A stretch of DNA of 12,033 nt from positions 1 to 12,033 of the forward strand of contig CAIVGD010000123.1 of assembly GCA_903905395.1 (NCBI GenBank), given 5' to 3'. This DNA is from an uncultured Verrucomicrobiota bacterium. Lineage in GTDB: Bacteria > Verrucomicrobiota > Verrucomicrobiia > Methylacidiphilales > Verrucolacustridaceae. The position numbers were made by a program, and so were the translations under genes. The notes under the pieces are model-generated. The model did not search any database and had not been told where the DNA came from. It saw only the letters and a list, made by a program, of their open reading frames with translations. Below, piece after piece: positions 6,354 to 12,033 of the stretch (position 1 is its first letter; each line of letters starts with the position of its first letter).

Positions 6354-8686
6354 CGTGTCCTCTCCTTTCGTCCTTCTCGCCGCGCTGCCACGGCTTGCCC
6401 GAGGGCAATTCCGCCGTCATTGGGCGGAATCCGCTGATGCCAGTACGGCACAAAGCCCTCCTGGCGCAAGCGCACAACCGCCCGCTCCAGCAAGTAGCCA
6501 TTCTGGAAACAACCTCCGCTGAGCACGATCTTTTCCTGTTTGCATCGCTGGGCTATCCCCACGATCGCCTCCGCCAGCATGTTATGAAATTTCGCCGAGA
6601 TCCGGCCGACAGGACAGCCGCCATCCAGATCTTCCAGAAGTCCCCGCAGTACACCCTCCCAATCCAATATCCACTCAGGCCCCTTGGCATCCTCGTTCTT
6701 GAGAAAGAGCGTTGGATAACCATCGGAAGTTTCGAAGCCTTCCAGGTCAAATTCAAGTTCCATGGCCGCCTGACCTTCAAATTGCTGGACCTTTCTCCGA
6801 TTGACCAGAGCCGCCACGCCATCAAACAAACGGCCGACACTGCTCGTGAGCGGGGATTGGAACCCGCTTTCAAGCATGATTTGTAAAGCGGAGATCTCGG
6901 ACTCGGAGAACAGAGTGCGCCCATGGAAATCCTTTGTGGAAAACAACCGCTTACCGAAAACCTCATAGAGCATCCCCAAGGCAGACCGCCGCGGTTCCTT
7001 TACCGCCATCTCGCCGCCGGGAAGGCGAAAGCGCCTGAACGTCCCTACGCGCGAGTACGCGCGCTCATCCACCAGAAGAAATTCTCCTCCCCAGATGCTT
7101 CCGTCATCTCCAAAGCCTGTTCCATCCCAGGCGACGCCCAAGACCGGCCCCTCCAGTTCATTCTCCGCCATGCAGGAAAGAATGTGGGCATAATGATGCT
7201 GTACGCCCAACAGCGGCAAACCAGTTTCCTGCGCAAAATGCGTCGAAAGATAATCGGGATGCAGGTCGCAAGCGACTGCCTGCGGCTTTTGTTCGTATAA
7301 AGTGCCGAAAAGAGCGGTCGTTCCCCTGAAAACCTCAAAACTTTCCGGCGTTTGTAGATCCCCGATGTGCTGACTCAGAAAAACATGACCGTGACAGCTT
7401 TGCGCGATGGTGTTTTTTAGATGTGCCCCCACACAGAGAACTGAATCCCCCTCCCCTAGCAGGATCACGGGTAGTGGCGCAAATCCGCGCGCCCGTCGCA
7501 ACAGCATTTCCCTTCCTAGGAGAACGCGGAGCACCGAATCATCCACAGGTCTTACAATCTGACGGTCATGCATCAGAAAAAAATCCGCGATGGTTCCCAG
7601 GCGCTGGAGCGCCTCTTCGTTCTCCGTGGCGATAGGTTCCTCAGAGAGATTTCCGCTGGTTGCCACTACCGGCATTCCAAGCTCGCACAAAAGGAGATGG
7701 TGGATGGGCGTGTACGGCAACATTACCCCCAACGATGGGTTGTGCGGAGCCACCGATGGTGCAATTCCCTGGTCGGCCTGTGGGCTGGTCCTGTTTTTTC
7801 GCAAAAGCACAATCGGCGCCTCCGGCGAGGTCAGCCAAGAAATCTCCAACGGCGATGCTTCACAATGACGCCGTGTCACCTCAAGCGACGGCATCATCAC
7901 GGCCAGCGGCTTTTGTTCACGGTGCTTTCTCAATCGCAGTTTTTGCACCGCATCGTCGCAGGTCGCGTCAACCATGAGATGAAAACCTCCCAGGCCTTTG
8001 ACCGCCACGATGCTTCCGTCGCGGAGGGCTTGAGCGGCCATGGCAATCGCCGAAGAAGGCCCGGCGATCTTGATTCCGTTTCGGTCACAGAACTCCAGCC
8101 GAGGACCGCAATCGGCGCAGGCCACAGCCTGCGCATGGTAACGACGATTACGCGGGTCCTGATATTCCTCTTCACAGGTGCGGCACATCTTGAATTGCTT
8201 CATCGAGGTGTTGGCGCGGTCGTAAGGAAGCGATTCGACGACGCTGTAACGCGGTCCGCAATTCATGCAATGGGTGAAAGGGTAAAGAAAGCGATGATCG
8301 GACGGGTTCGTGAGTTCGGCTAGGCAATCGGCACAGACGGCCACGTCGGGCAGAATCAGTGCGGTCTTTGTTCCTTCGGTTCGGCTTTCGAGGATTTGAA
8401 AATCCAAGTCGCCCTGCGGATCCAGAGTCGAACGCTCCAGCCCATGTATGAAGGAGCGTGCCGGACGATCGCGGGTCAGACGCAACGAAAATCCCTCCAA
8501 AGGTTCCGGGAGCCCTTCGACCTCAATGCAAACCCCTTCTGGAACATTGACCACGTGTCCCGATAGACCCAGCTCCTTGGCCAGGCGATATACAAAAGGT
8601 CGGAATCCCACCCCCTGCACGAGACCGCGCACGGTGATCTTCCAGCGTTGCGCCTGGCACTCCTGAGCCGTAGCCCGGACCTTCAT
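6344..8686 (-). CDS. hypF: Carbamoyltransferase HypF
   Basis: HypF makes a carbamoyl-adenylate from carbamoyl phosphate and ATP and passes the carbamoyl group to the HypE C-terminal cysteine. The 780 residues carry every expected domain in order. An acylphosphatase-like domain lies at about 15-100 (GLVQGVGFRPFVYRLA). Two zinc-finger repeats follow with cysteine pairs C118/C121, C140/C143, C168/C171 and C190/C193. A YrdC-like domain spans about 212-400 (GSIVAVKGLGGFHLMVDA, LRKHREQKPLAVM, VVATSGNLSEEPI). A Kae1/TobZ-like C-terminal domain has VQHHYAH (495-501), GVAWDGTGFGDDG and LSGGCFQNGYLLE. Length and motifs indicate an intact protein. Its ATG lies one base after the hypA stop with no clear ribosome binding site, so translation is probably coupled. 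It ends 10 nt inside hypC. Confidence 0.97.
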   Translation of the reverse strand: MKVRATAQECQAQRWKITVRGLVQGVGFRPFVYRLAKELGLSGHVVNVPEGVCIEVEGLPEPLEGFSLRLTRDRPARSFIHGLERSTLDPQGDLDFQILESRTEGTKTALILPDVAVCADCLAELTNPSDHRFLYPFTHCMNCGPRYSVVESLPYDRANTSMKQFKMCRTCEEEYQDPRNRRYHAQAVACADCGPRLEFCDRNGIKIAGPSSAIAMAAQALRDGSIVAVKGLGGFHLMVDATCDDAVQKLRLRKHREQKPLAVMMPSLEVTRRHCEASPLEISWLTSPEAPIVLLRKNRTSPQADQGIAPSVAPHNPSLGVMLPYTPIHHLLLCELGMPVVATSGNLSEEPIATENEEALQRLGTIADFFLMHDRQIVRPVDDSVLRVLLGREMLLRRARGFAPLPVILLGEGDSVLCVGAHLKNTIAQSCHGHVFLSQHIGDLQTPESFEVFRGTTALFGTLYEQKPQAVACDLHPDYLSTHFAQETGLPLLGVQHHYAHILSCMAENELEGPVLGVAWDGTGFGDDGSIWGGEFLLVDERAYSRVGTFRRFRLPGGEMAVKEPRRSALGMLYEVFGKRLFSTKDFHGRTLFSESEISALQIMLESGFQSPLTSSVGRLFDGVAALVNRRKVQQFEGQAAMELEFDLEGFETSDGYPTLFLKNEDAKGPEWILDWEGVLRGLLEDLDGGCPVGRISAKFHNMLAEAIVGIAQRCKQEKIVLSGGCFQNGYLLERAVVRLRQEGFVPYWHQRIPPNDGGIALGQAVAARREGRKERTRCV
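6359..6368 (-). promoter_or_regulatory. Strong ribosome binding site of hypC
   Basis: AAAGGAGAGG on the minus strand, ending 5 nt before the hypC ATG (GGAG is 8 nt away), lies within the 3' end of hypF. It is the strongest site in the block, which fits a need for plentiful small chaperone. Confidence 0.75.
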
Positions 8687-8687
8687 C

Positions 8688-9032
8688 TTAACTAATCTCG
8701 ATGGCGTCGATGGTAATCTCGTTGCCCGAAAGCATTTTCACGTCGCGGGCGCCGCACTTGGAACACATCAACAAATGATGATCTTCCACGTCACCCGAAA
8801 ATCCGCAGGTATTGCAAAGCACCCGCACGGGGACTTCCCGCAAAATAAGTTTTACGCCTTCCAGAGGCGTGCCTTGCGTGCGGAGCTGATAGTGCATTTG
8901 CACACTATCGGGCAGCAGATGGAGCATCTCTCCCACGGCCACGCTGACTTGGGCCGGACGATTGTTCGGATATTTTTCAAGCTCTCCGAGAATCGCATCG
9001 ACGATCTGGTCTGTAAAATTTCCTTCGTGCAT
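8688..9032 (-). CDS. hypA: Hydrogenase nickel incorporation protein HypA
   Basis: HypA is the nickel metallochaperone that, normally with the GTPase HypB, delivers nickel to the large-subunit precursor. The 114-residue protein starts MHEGN, with the conserved nickel-binding His2 and Glu3, and has a zinc site formed by C73/C76 and C90/C93 (LCNTCG and CSKCG). The C-terminus ISGxE-like strand (LSGNEITIDAIEI) also fits the family. Length is typical. An AAGGAAGAA site precedes the ATG, 11 nt after the protease stop. No hypB follows it: the next gene is hypF after one base. It resembles HypA rather than the HybF paralogue mainly by context. Confidence 0.95.
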   Translation of the reverse strand: MHEGNFTDQIVDAILGELEKYPNNRPAQVSVAVGEMLHLLPDSVQMHYQLRTQGTPLEGVKLILREVPVRVLCNTCGFSGDVEDHHLLMCSKCGARDVKMLSGNEITIDAIEIS

Positions 9033-9036
9033 GCCG

Positions 9037-9045
9037 TTCTTCCTT
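9037..9045 (-). promoter_or_regulatory. Ribosome binding site of hypA
   Basis: AAGGAAGAA on the minus strand, with its AAGGA core 8 nt before the hypA ATG, overlaps the stop codon of the upstream protease gene. It supports the chosen hypA start. Confidence 0.65.
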
Positions 9046-9478
9046 ATGCCGCTGCCAGGAGTTTCCGTATCAACCCCAAGGCCTCCTGGGCTAGCTGATT
9101 CACGTTTTGAGAAAGAGTCCCGCCAAATTTAAAATCACCTCCTGGGATCTTACATAAATATAGCTCGGGCTTGGCATAACCCAGGCGGCTGGCCAAACCC
9201 AAGAGCACAGCCGGCACCAAGGCATGCGAGGATACGATCTGAGCCTCCGGAGTTTCCTTCACCTGCTCAAGGGTCACCCGATCCCCTCCCGCCTGCACGT
9301 CCACCAAAACCACGCGATCGAAACGATCAAAATCCTCGAGAAGTTCCACATGGAGTTGTTGGGAAGTGCGGACTTCCAAGTCTGGAAAATTTTCTTGTTC
9401 GAGCCGTCTGGCAACTTCCACCCCCACACCATCGTCGGAACGGGTCACGTTGCCGTACCCGACGACCAATGTCCTCAC
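9044..9478 (-). CDS. hoxW: Hydrogenase maturation endopeptidase (HoxW-type, peptidase M52)
   Basis: This 144-residue protein belongs to the HycI/HybD/HoxW family, which cuts the C-terminal tail off the large subunit once nickel is in place. Seen: GYGNVTRSDDGVG (7-19) with the metal ligand at D16, LVDVQAGG with D60, and SSHA with H85, matching the acidic-acidic-His nickel site of the family. The chosen start is a GTG at 9478 whose bases overlap the hoxH stop (GTGA); the protein then begins directly with the beta strand VRTLVVGYGN seen in relatives. A longer reading to 9589 would add 37 residues from the hoxH coding region with no family similarity. Its position directly after hoxH indicates HoxH as substrate. 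The symbol rests on this context; the enzyme family itself is clear. Confidence 0.9.
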   Translation of the reverse strand: MRTLVVGYGNVTRSDDGVGVEVARRLEQENFPDLEVRTSQQLHVELLEDFDRFDRVVLVDVQAGGDRVTLEQVKETPEAQIVSSHALVPAVLLGLASRLGYAKPELYLCKIPGGDFKFGGTLSQNVNQLAQEALGLIRKLLAAA

Positions 9479-10911
9479 TGGCCCCGTTGCAGTGTCCTGA
9501 TGATCTGGCCGGTATGGTCCCGGATCTGAATCTGGAGAGGCATGGCGCCGAGTGCGTGCGTGGAACAGGAAAGACAAGGATCGTAGCAACGGATCGCGGC
9601 CTCCACGCGGTTCAAAGCCCCCTCCTTCACGTTGCGGCCATCCACGTACTTCTTCGCCACCTCCAGCACCGAGCGGTTCATCGCGGGATTGTTCTGGCCC
9701 GTTGCAATCAAAAGATTGATCTTTTTGAGAATTCCATTCTCATCGGTGAAATAGTGATGGAAAAGCGTCCCGCGCGGGGCTTCCGAGGAGCCGACGCCCT
9801 CCGATTGGTTGTGCCCTGCCTGGGCAAACACATCCGGTGAAGTCACCCGAGGATCCTCGAGAATATTTTTCATTTCCTCCACGCTGTAAAGCGTTTCAAT
9901 CAAACGGGCGTAATGAAAATAAAAGGACCCGTGGAGCGGCTTCTGCTGGCCCATTTGCTTGAACTCAAGAAATTCTTTCTGCGCCAAAGGGGTCGTGATA
10001 CAAGACGCGACGTTGAGCCTGCCGAGCGGCCCGACGCGGTAGATCCCCTGAGGATATCCGAGCGGTTTATAATATGGGCTCTTGAGATACGAGAATTCCA
10101 CCGGTCGCTCGGCAATGTACTGAAGGTAGTCTTTGGCGTCCAACTGATCGGCTATGATGGCGCCTTCCTCACTGACAAAGCGCAGTTTTCCGTCATAGAG
10201 CTCCAGCTCCCCTTTCGGACCCACCGTGCCCATGTACAGAGTCTTGAAGCTTGCAAAGCCGTCGAACTCATCCCGCATCTCCTTGCGAAATTTCTTAAAG
10301 ATATCCAGTGCCATCCGCGTGGTTTCCAAAGCCTCGGGCACCCAAGCCAGCAAGGCCTGACGGTTTTCCTCGGTGAGAACACAAGTCATGCCTCCAGCGA
10401 CGATGCCAACCGCATGGATCTTTTTCCCGGTTATGCGCTCGCTGGCTTCCTGTCCAAACTTCCTCAAGCGGATGCCACGTACGGCCAGATCCGGAAACTT
10501 TTCGGCAATCCCAAGGATGTTGCGCTTCTCTGGGTCGGAATCGAATCCCAGCAGAAAGTCGGGGCTGGAGAGATGGAAGAAACTGAGCGCGTGCGAGGAG
10601 ATCATTTGTCCCAAATGCATGATGCGACGCAACAGCGTCGCCGTGACTGGAGGAGTCACACGCATGATCATCTCGCAGGCTTTGGCACTGGCCACCGCAT
10701 GGCTCACCGGACAAATGCCGCAGATACGCGGGGCAATGCTCGTCATCTCGGTGTAGGGCCGGCCTTCGCAGAATTTTTCAAAGCCCCTGAACTCGTTGAC
10801 ATGAAAGTGGGCATCTGTGACGGCGCCCTTATCATTCAGATCGATCGTGATGTTCGCGTGTCCCTCGATACGCGTGACTGGATTGATAATGATTTTCTTC
10901 GAATCAACCAT
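9475..10911 (-). CDS. hoxH: Bidirectional [NiFe] hydrogenase large subunit HoxH
   Basis: HoxH carries the NiFe active site that splits or forms H2. The 478-residue protein has the N-terminal INPVTRIEGH block, the L1 motif RICGICPVSH (C64, C67, H71) and the L2 motif DPCLSCSTH (C446, C449, H452), giving all four nickel-binding cysteines. Long blocks such as EFRGFEKF, RVGPLGRLNV, EAPRGTLFHHY and GQNNPAMNRSV match the group 3d (NAD-reducing, HoxH) family; this class was judged from remembered family sequence, not from an alignment run. After H452 comes a 26-residue tail starting ALGAMP, which must be removed by the protease encoded next. The ATG at 10911 lies within the last eight bases of hoxY and has an AAGGAAAGG site 7 nt upstream. 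Cytoplasmic: no signal peptide on either hydrogenase subunit. Confidence 0.97.
   Translation of the reverse strand: MVDSKKIIINPVTRIEGHANITIDLNDKGAVTDAHFHVNEFRGFEKFCEGRPYTEMTSIAPRICGICPVSHAVASAKACEMIMRVTPPVTATLLRRIMHLGQMISSHALSFFHLSSPDFLLGFDSDPEKRNILGIAEKFPDLAVRGIRLRKFGQEASERITGKKIHAVGIVAGGMTCVLTEENRQALLAWVPEALETTRMALDIFKKFRKEMRDEFDGFASFKTLYMGTVGPKGELELYDGKLRFVSEEGAIIADQLDAKDYLQYIAERPVEFSYLKSPYYKPLGYPQGIYRVGPLGRLNVASCITTPLAQKEFLEFKQMGQQKPLHGSFYFHYARLIETLYSVEEMKNILEDPRVTSPDVFAQAGHNQSEGVGSSEAPRGTLFHHYFTDENGILKKINLLIATGQNNPAMNRSVLEVAKKYVDGRNVKEGALNRVEAAIRCYDPCLSCSTHALGAMPLQIQIRDHTGQIIRTLQRGQ
9478..9555 (-). other. C-terminal propeptide of HoxH
   Basis: These codons specify residues 453-478, following the last nickel-site residue H452 of DPCLSCSTH. 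In this family the endopeptidase cuts after that His to release the tail and close the active site. The exact cut between H452 and A453 is inferred from the family. Confidence 0.8.
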
Positions 10912-11437
10912 ATTTGAGCCTTTCCTTATCCAGCACTGGCGTGCGTCCGTTCAATAATTCCGCCAGAACATAAAAGATGAGATCCGCGGATGGAGGACAA
11001 CCGGGAATATAATAATCCACCTTGATGACTTCATGGAGCGGAGACACGCGTGGGATGAGTTTTCCCAACTGCGGGGAGTCGGGAATGAGCCCACGATCGT
11101 TGGACTCCGCCTCCAGATACGCCCGGTTCAAGGCCTCTTCCTTGGTGAAGAGATTCCGGTAGGAAGGAATATTCGCCGTCACGGCGCAGTCCCCGAAAGA
11201 AACGACGATCTTGGAATGCTCCCTGATATGTTTGGCCTCGCTGATGTGTTCGTCGTTTACGATGGCGCCTTCGATCAGGGCAATATCCACATCGGGGAAT
11301 TCTTTTCCATCAACGATCGGACATTTCACGATGTCGGCCAATGCCGCGACATCCAGTATCCTTTCGTCAATGTCCAGAAGAGACATGTGACAACCGGAAC
11401 AGCCTCCCAGCCATACCGTGGCGAGTTTCTTTTTCAT
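10904..11437 (-). CDS. hoxY: Bidirectional [NiFe] hydrogenase small subunit HoxY
   Basis: HoxY carries the proximal iron-sulfur cluster that takes electrons from the HoxH active site. The 177-residue protein lacks the Tat signal and the distal clusters of uptake hydrogenases, as expected for cytoplasmic group 3 enzymes. It has the four proximal-cluster cysteines: C13 and C16 in GGCSGCHMSLLDID, C84 in SFGDCAVTANIPS and C147 in YIPGCPPSADL. VEGA-like IEGAIVNDEH is also typical. The ATG overlaps the hoxU stop (ATGA) and has no clear ribosome binding site, so it is probably translated by coupling. It overlaps hoxH by eight bases. F420-linked group 3a/3c small subunits share the fold, but the neighbouring HoxU and the HoxH sequence favour HoxY. 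Confidence 0.95.
   Translation of the reverse strand: MKKKLATVWLGGCSGCHMSLLDIDERILDVAALADIVKCPIVDGKEFPDVDIALIEGAIVNDEHISEAKHIREHSKIVVSFGDCAVTANIPSYRNLFTKEEALNRAYLEAESNDRGLIPDSPQLGKLIPRVSPLHEVIKVDYYIPGCPPSADLIFYVLAELLNGRTPVLDKERLKYG
10919..10927 (-). promoter_or_regulatory. Ribosome binding site of hoxH
   Basis: AAGGAAAGG on the minus strand, 7 nt before the hoxH ATG and inside the end of hoxY, supports the chosen start. Confidence 0.7.
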
Positions 11438-12033
11438 GGGTTGGCTTTTCTTTTTTGGATGAGTTCGGTGATGGATTCTGGTTTTTTACTGAGAAGTCCT
11501 TGGGAAACCCCCTTGGGGACCAATGCGCCCGTGGGACACACCTCGACGCACTTTCCGCAGGACGTGCAGGAAAAAGATTCACCCCAAGGCTGATTGAAAT
11601 CCGTTGAGATCCGCGCCTGATACCCGCGGCCCACCACGTCTTTGGTGTGGGCGCCTTCCACCTCGTCGCAAACCCTGACACAACGCGTGCAGAGGATACA
11701 CCGATTGTGGTCCATGGTGAATTTCACATGGGAAGCATCCACCTGACATTCTTGGAAAAGGTAAGGAAAGCGGACATGGTCCATGCCGAGCTCGTACCCC
11801 ACGGCTTGAAGCTCGCAGTGATTGTTGGACACACAGACAGCGCAGACGTGATTGCGCTCGGCAAAAAGAAGTTCGATTATAAGCCGCCGGTGTTGGGCGA
11901 GGCGCTTGCTCTGGGTATGGATCACCTGATCCGGGGTGATGGGGGTCGTGCAGGCCGGCAAAAGCTTCGTGGTGCCTTCGACCTCGACCAGGCAGAGGCG
12001 GCAAGCCCCCACATCCTTCAAGCCGTCAAACGC
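11434..12033 (-). CDS. hoxU: Bidirectional hydrogenase diaphorase subunit HoxU, 5'-partial
   Basis: HoxU resembles the N-terminal part of complex I NuoG and passes electrons between the HoxYH hydrogenase and the flavin subunit HoxF. The frame is open to the right edge, so about 35-45 N-terminal residues, including the first Cys of the [2Fe-2S] domain, lie outside. The TTG at 12021 is not a credible start, since the preceding codons fit the family. The 199 visible residues show the rest of the [2Fe-2S] site (GACRLC and LPAC), a NuoG-like His-Cys cluster motif (NHVCAVCVSNNHCELQ), and two [4Fe-4S] ferredoxin motifs (CILCTRCVRVC and CTSCGKCVEVCP). Conserved VRVCDEVEGAH and the NQPWG block match HoxU specifically. 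It ends after the second cluster, without the NuoG catalytic-like domain, as HoxU should. hoxF is expected beyond the edge. Confidence 0.93.
   Translation of the reverse strand, partial: AFDGLKDVGACRLCLVEVEGTTKLLPACTTPITPDQVIHTQSKRLAQHRRLIIELLFAERNHVCAVCVSNNHCELQAVGYELGMDHVRFPYLFQECQVDASHVKFTMDHNRCILCTRCVRVCDEVEGAHTKDVVGRGYQARISTDFNQPWGESFSCTSCGKCVEVCPTGALVPKGVSQGLLSKKPESITELIQKRKANP

Noticed and set aside
7568..8323. 251-codon open frame on the plus strand opposite hypF
   Set aside because: It lies wholly within hypF, whose zinc-finger and YrdC motifs are intact; the antisense product looks like no family.
9479..9589. 37-residue N-terminal extension of the endopeptidase
   Set aside because: It overlaps the L2 motif region of hoxH and has no similarity to the family, whose proteins begin at the first beta strand.
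9913..10917. 334-codon open frame on the plus strand opposite hoxH
   Set aside because: It is the antisense shadow of a clear hoxH gene; the product has no recognisable motif and codon structure follows hoxH.
1..12033. CRISPR arrays, tRNAs, insertion sequences or phage genes
   Set aside because: I looked for regularly spaced repeats, transposase or integrase motifs and tRNA-like folds and saw none; nearly every base is in a recognisable gene.

Overview
The window holds two gene blocks that run toward each other and meet at about 3.9 kb. The right-hand block (minus strand, 12033 down to 3920, still open at the window edge) is a bidirectional, NAD(P)-linked group 3d [NiFe] hydrogenase locus with its maturation genes, in the transcribed order hoxU (5'-partial), hoxY, hoxH, a hoxW-type endopeptidase, hypA, hypF, hypC, hypD, hypE. 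The left-hand block (plus strand, from the left edge to 3860) is a separate three-gene set: a 5'-partial protein with LTxxQ-type motifs and a PEBP/YbhB domain, then two related, apparently exported metallophosphoesterases.

In the hydrogenase block the genes touch or overlap almost everywhere: ATGA or GTGA junctions at hoxU/hoxY, hoxH/hoxW, hypC/hypD and hypD/hypE, 8-10 nt overlaps at hoxY/hoxH and hypF/hypC, and gaps of 11 nt and 1 nt around hypA. This points to one long, translationally coupled transcript. HoxY and HoxH form the hydrogenase heterodimer, and HoxU is the iron-sulfur subunit that links it to the diaphorase. HoxF, and HoxE if present, would be expected beyond the right edge. HypF and HypE make the cyanide ligands, HypC and HypD assemble the Fe(CN)2CO unit, HypA helps nickel insertion, and the HoxW-type protease removes the 26-residue tail of HoxH. 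The nickel GTPase gene hypB is absent from this otherwise complete set.

The plus-strand block also uses ATGA overlaps at both junctions, so it is probably one operon. Its promoter is off the left edge. Both phosphoesterases begin with a hydrophobic signal-like segment followed by a fibronectin-III-like region and a full set of metallophosphoesterase metal-ligand motifs. Their substrate cannot be read from the sequence.

The organism is a bacterium, probably Gram-negative given the exported enzymes and the periplasm-type LTxxQ motifs, with moderately high G+C by eye. The HoxH, HoxY and HoxU sequences match the group 3d family of cyanobacteria and proteobacteria in general form, but I cannot assign a phylum. 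I saw no tRNA, rRNA, CRISPR array, insertion sequence or transposase. The only non-coding stretch is the 59-bp convergent gap at 3861-3919, which carries a weak terminator-like hairpin.
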